Below are positions 39,315 through 39,333 of a DNA stretch of 39,333 bases, piece by piece. Numbering within the stretch: the first letter of the stretch is position 1; each line of letters begins with the position of its first letter. This stretch comes from Streptomyces sp. CB02400 (GTDB lineage Bacteria; Actinomycetota; Actinomycetes; Streptomycetales; Streptomycetaceae). Position numbers and translations under genes: made by a program. The notes under the pieces were generated by a model, which was given only the letters and a program-made list of their open reading frames with translations, was not told the origin of the DNA and ran no database searches. The DNA lies in assembly GCF_001905725.1 (NCBI RefSeq), contig NZ_LIWB01000031.1:1-39333 (forward strand), read 5' to 3'.

Positions 39315-39333
39315 GAATTCGCCAACAGCGTCG
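39315..39333 (-). repeat. Right terminal inverted repeat
   Basis: 19 bp at the window end, matching 37122-37140 inverted with one mismatch; it may continue beyond the window. Confidence 0.85.

Larger units (their letters stand above)
37122..39333. mobile_element. IS1182-type insertion sequence with passenger gene
   Basis: The left end CGACGCTGTTGGCGAAATC (37122-37140) is the inverted copy of the right end (39315-39333), 18 of 19 matching. The element is about 2.2 kb, longer than typical IS1182 members, because it holds an S1-like ORF besides the transposase. The window stops at the right end, so the repeat may extend further and the target duplication cannot be checked. Both genes face inward and converge, overlapping by about 33 bp. 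Confidence 0.85.

Noticed and set aside
1..39333. tRNA, rRNA and CRISPR arrays
   Set aside because: None seen; repeats found are short, few and unevenly spaced, with no cas-like genes.

Overview
The window is high-GC actinobacterial DNA, almost certainly Streptomyces or a close relative. The signs are codon use with G/C third positions, many GTG/TTG starts, gamma-butyrolactone (A-factor type) signalling genes, and a plasmid-style left half of a kind common on Streptomyces linear plasmids and chromosome arms. I saw no tRNA, rRNA or CRISPR array.

Left half (about 1-18,100) looks like plasmid maintenance DNA. A class Ia-type ParA/ParB partition operon (6198-8476, minus strand) is accompanied by four near-identical 19-bp palindromes (ATTATCACGCCGTGATAAT) at 5520, 6535, 8563 and 10994 that are very likely the ParB centromere sites; one lies inside parB itself and one sits at the broken 5' end of a lipoprotein-like gene. 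Three separate clusters of small winged-helix proteins of plasmid-replication type (281-1044, 11136-12337, 13563-14720, all minus strand) each have their own repeat family in the adjacent non-coding DNA: CTCATGTACGT repeats, two copies of a roughly 100-bp unit with ATTGCGCAGATA, and four 17-bp RTCAA...TTGA repeats. Between about 1250 and 1820 there is a gene-poor stretch packed with inverted repeats. Cargo genes here include a leucine-rich-repeat-variant/HEAT-like protein, a GNAT acetyltransferase, an orphan YrhB/Imm35-like protein, an ARM/HEAT-like protein, a divergent HxlR regulator/NADP-dehydrogenase pair, a polytopic membrane protein and a winged-helix protein with Cys-rich ends. A perfect 21-1-21 bp palindrome closes the last two, which converge at 16,380-16,422.

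Middle (18,216-23,645) is a gamma-butyrolactone control block: an AfsA-type signal synthase (minus) divergent from an ArpA/ScbR-type receptor (plus), which overlaps an NAD-dependent reductase/epimerase-like gene; then a second ArpA-type TetR protein (minus), a divergent single DDE protein of the IS701 type, and an HxlR-type regulator. AT-rich operator-like (ARE) sequences lie in both divergent gaps, at 19,239-19,263 and about 21,833-21,866.

Right part (23,749-37,092) is one tightly packed plus-strand enediyne operon: two DUF1702 proteins, UnbV, UnbU, the iterative enediyne synthase PKSE (KS-AT-ACP-KR-DH-PPT), the TEBC hot-dog thioesterase, a flavin reductase and a cytochrome P450. Five of the seven junctions are stop-start overlaps or gaps of 1-3 bp. 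This is the conserved enediyne warhead cassette plus early tailoring/redox genes. No peripheral-moiety, apoprotein/resistance or export genes are visible, so the cluster either continues past the window or is truncated.

The window ends in an IS1182-type element (37,122-39,333) whose 19-bp terminal inverted repeats match at 18 positions. It lies 29 bp beyond the P450 stop and carries, besides its transposase, an inward-facing S1-like passenger ORF. Both ends carry long hairpins upstream of the gene they face.
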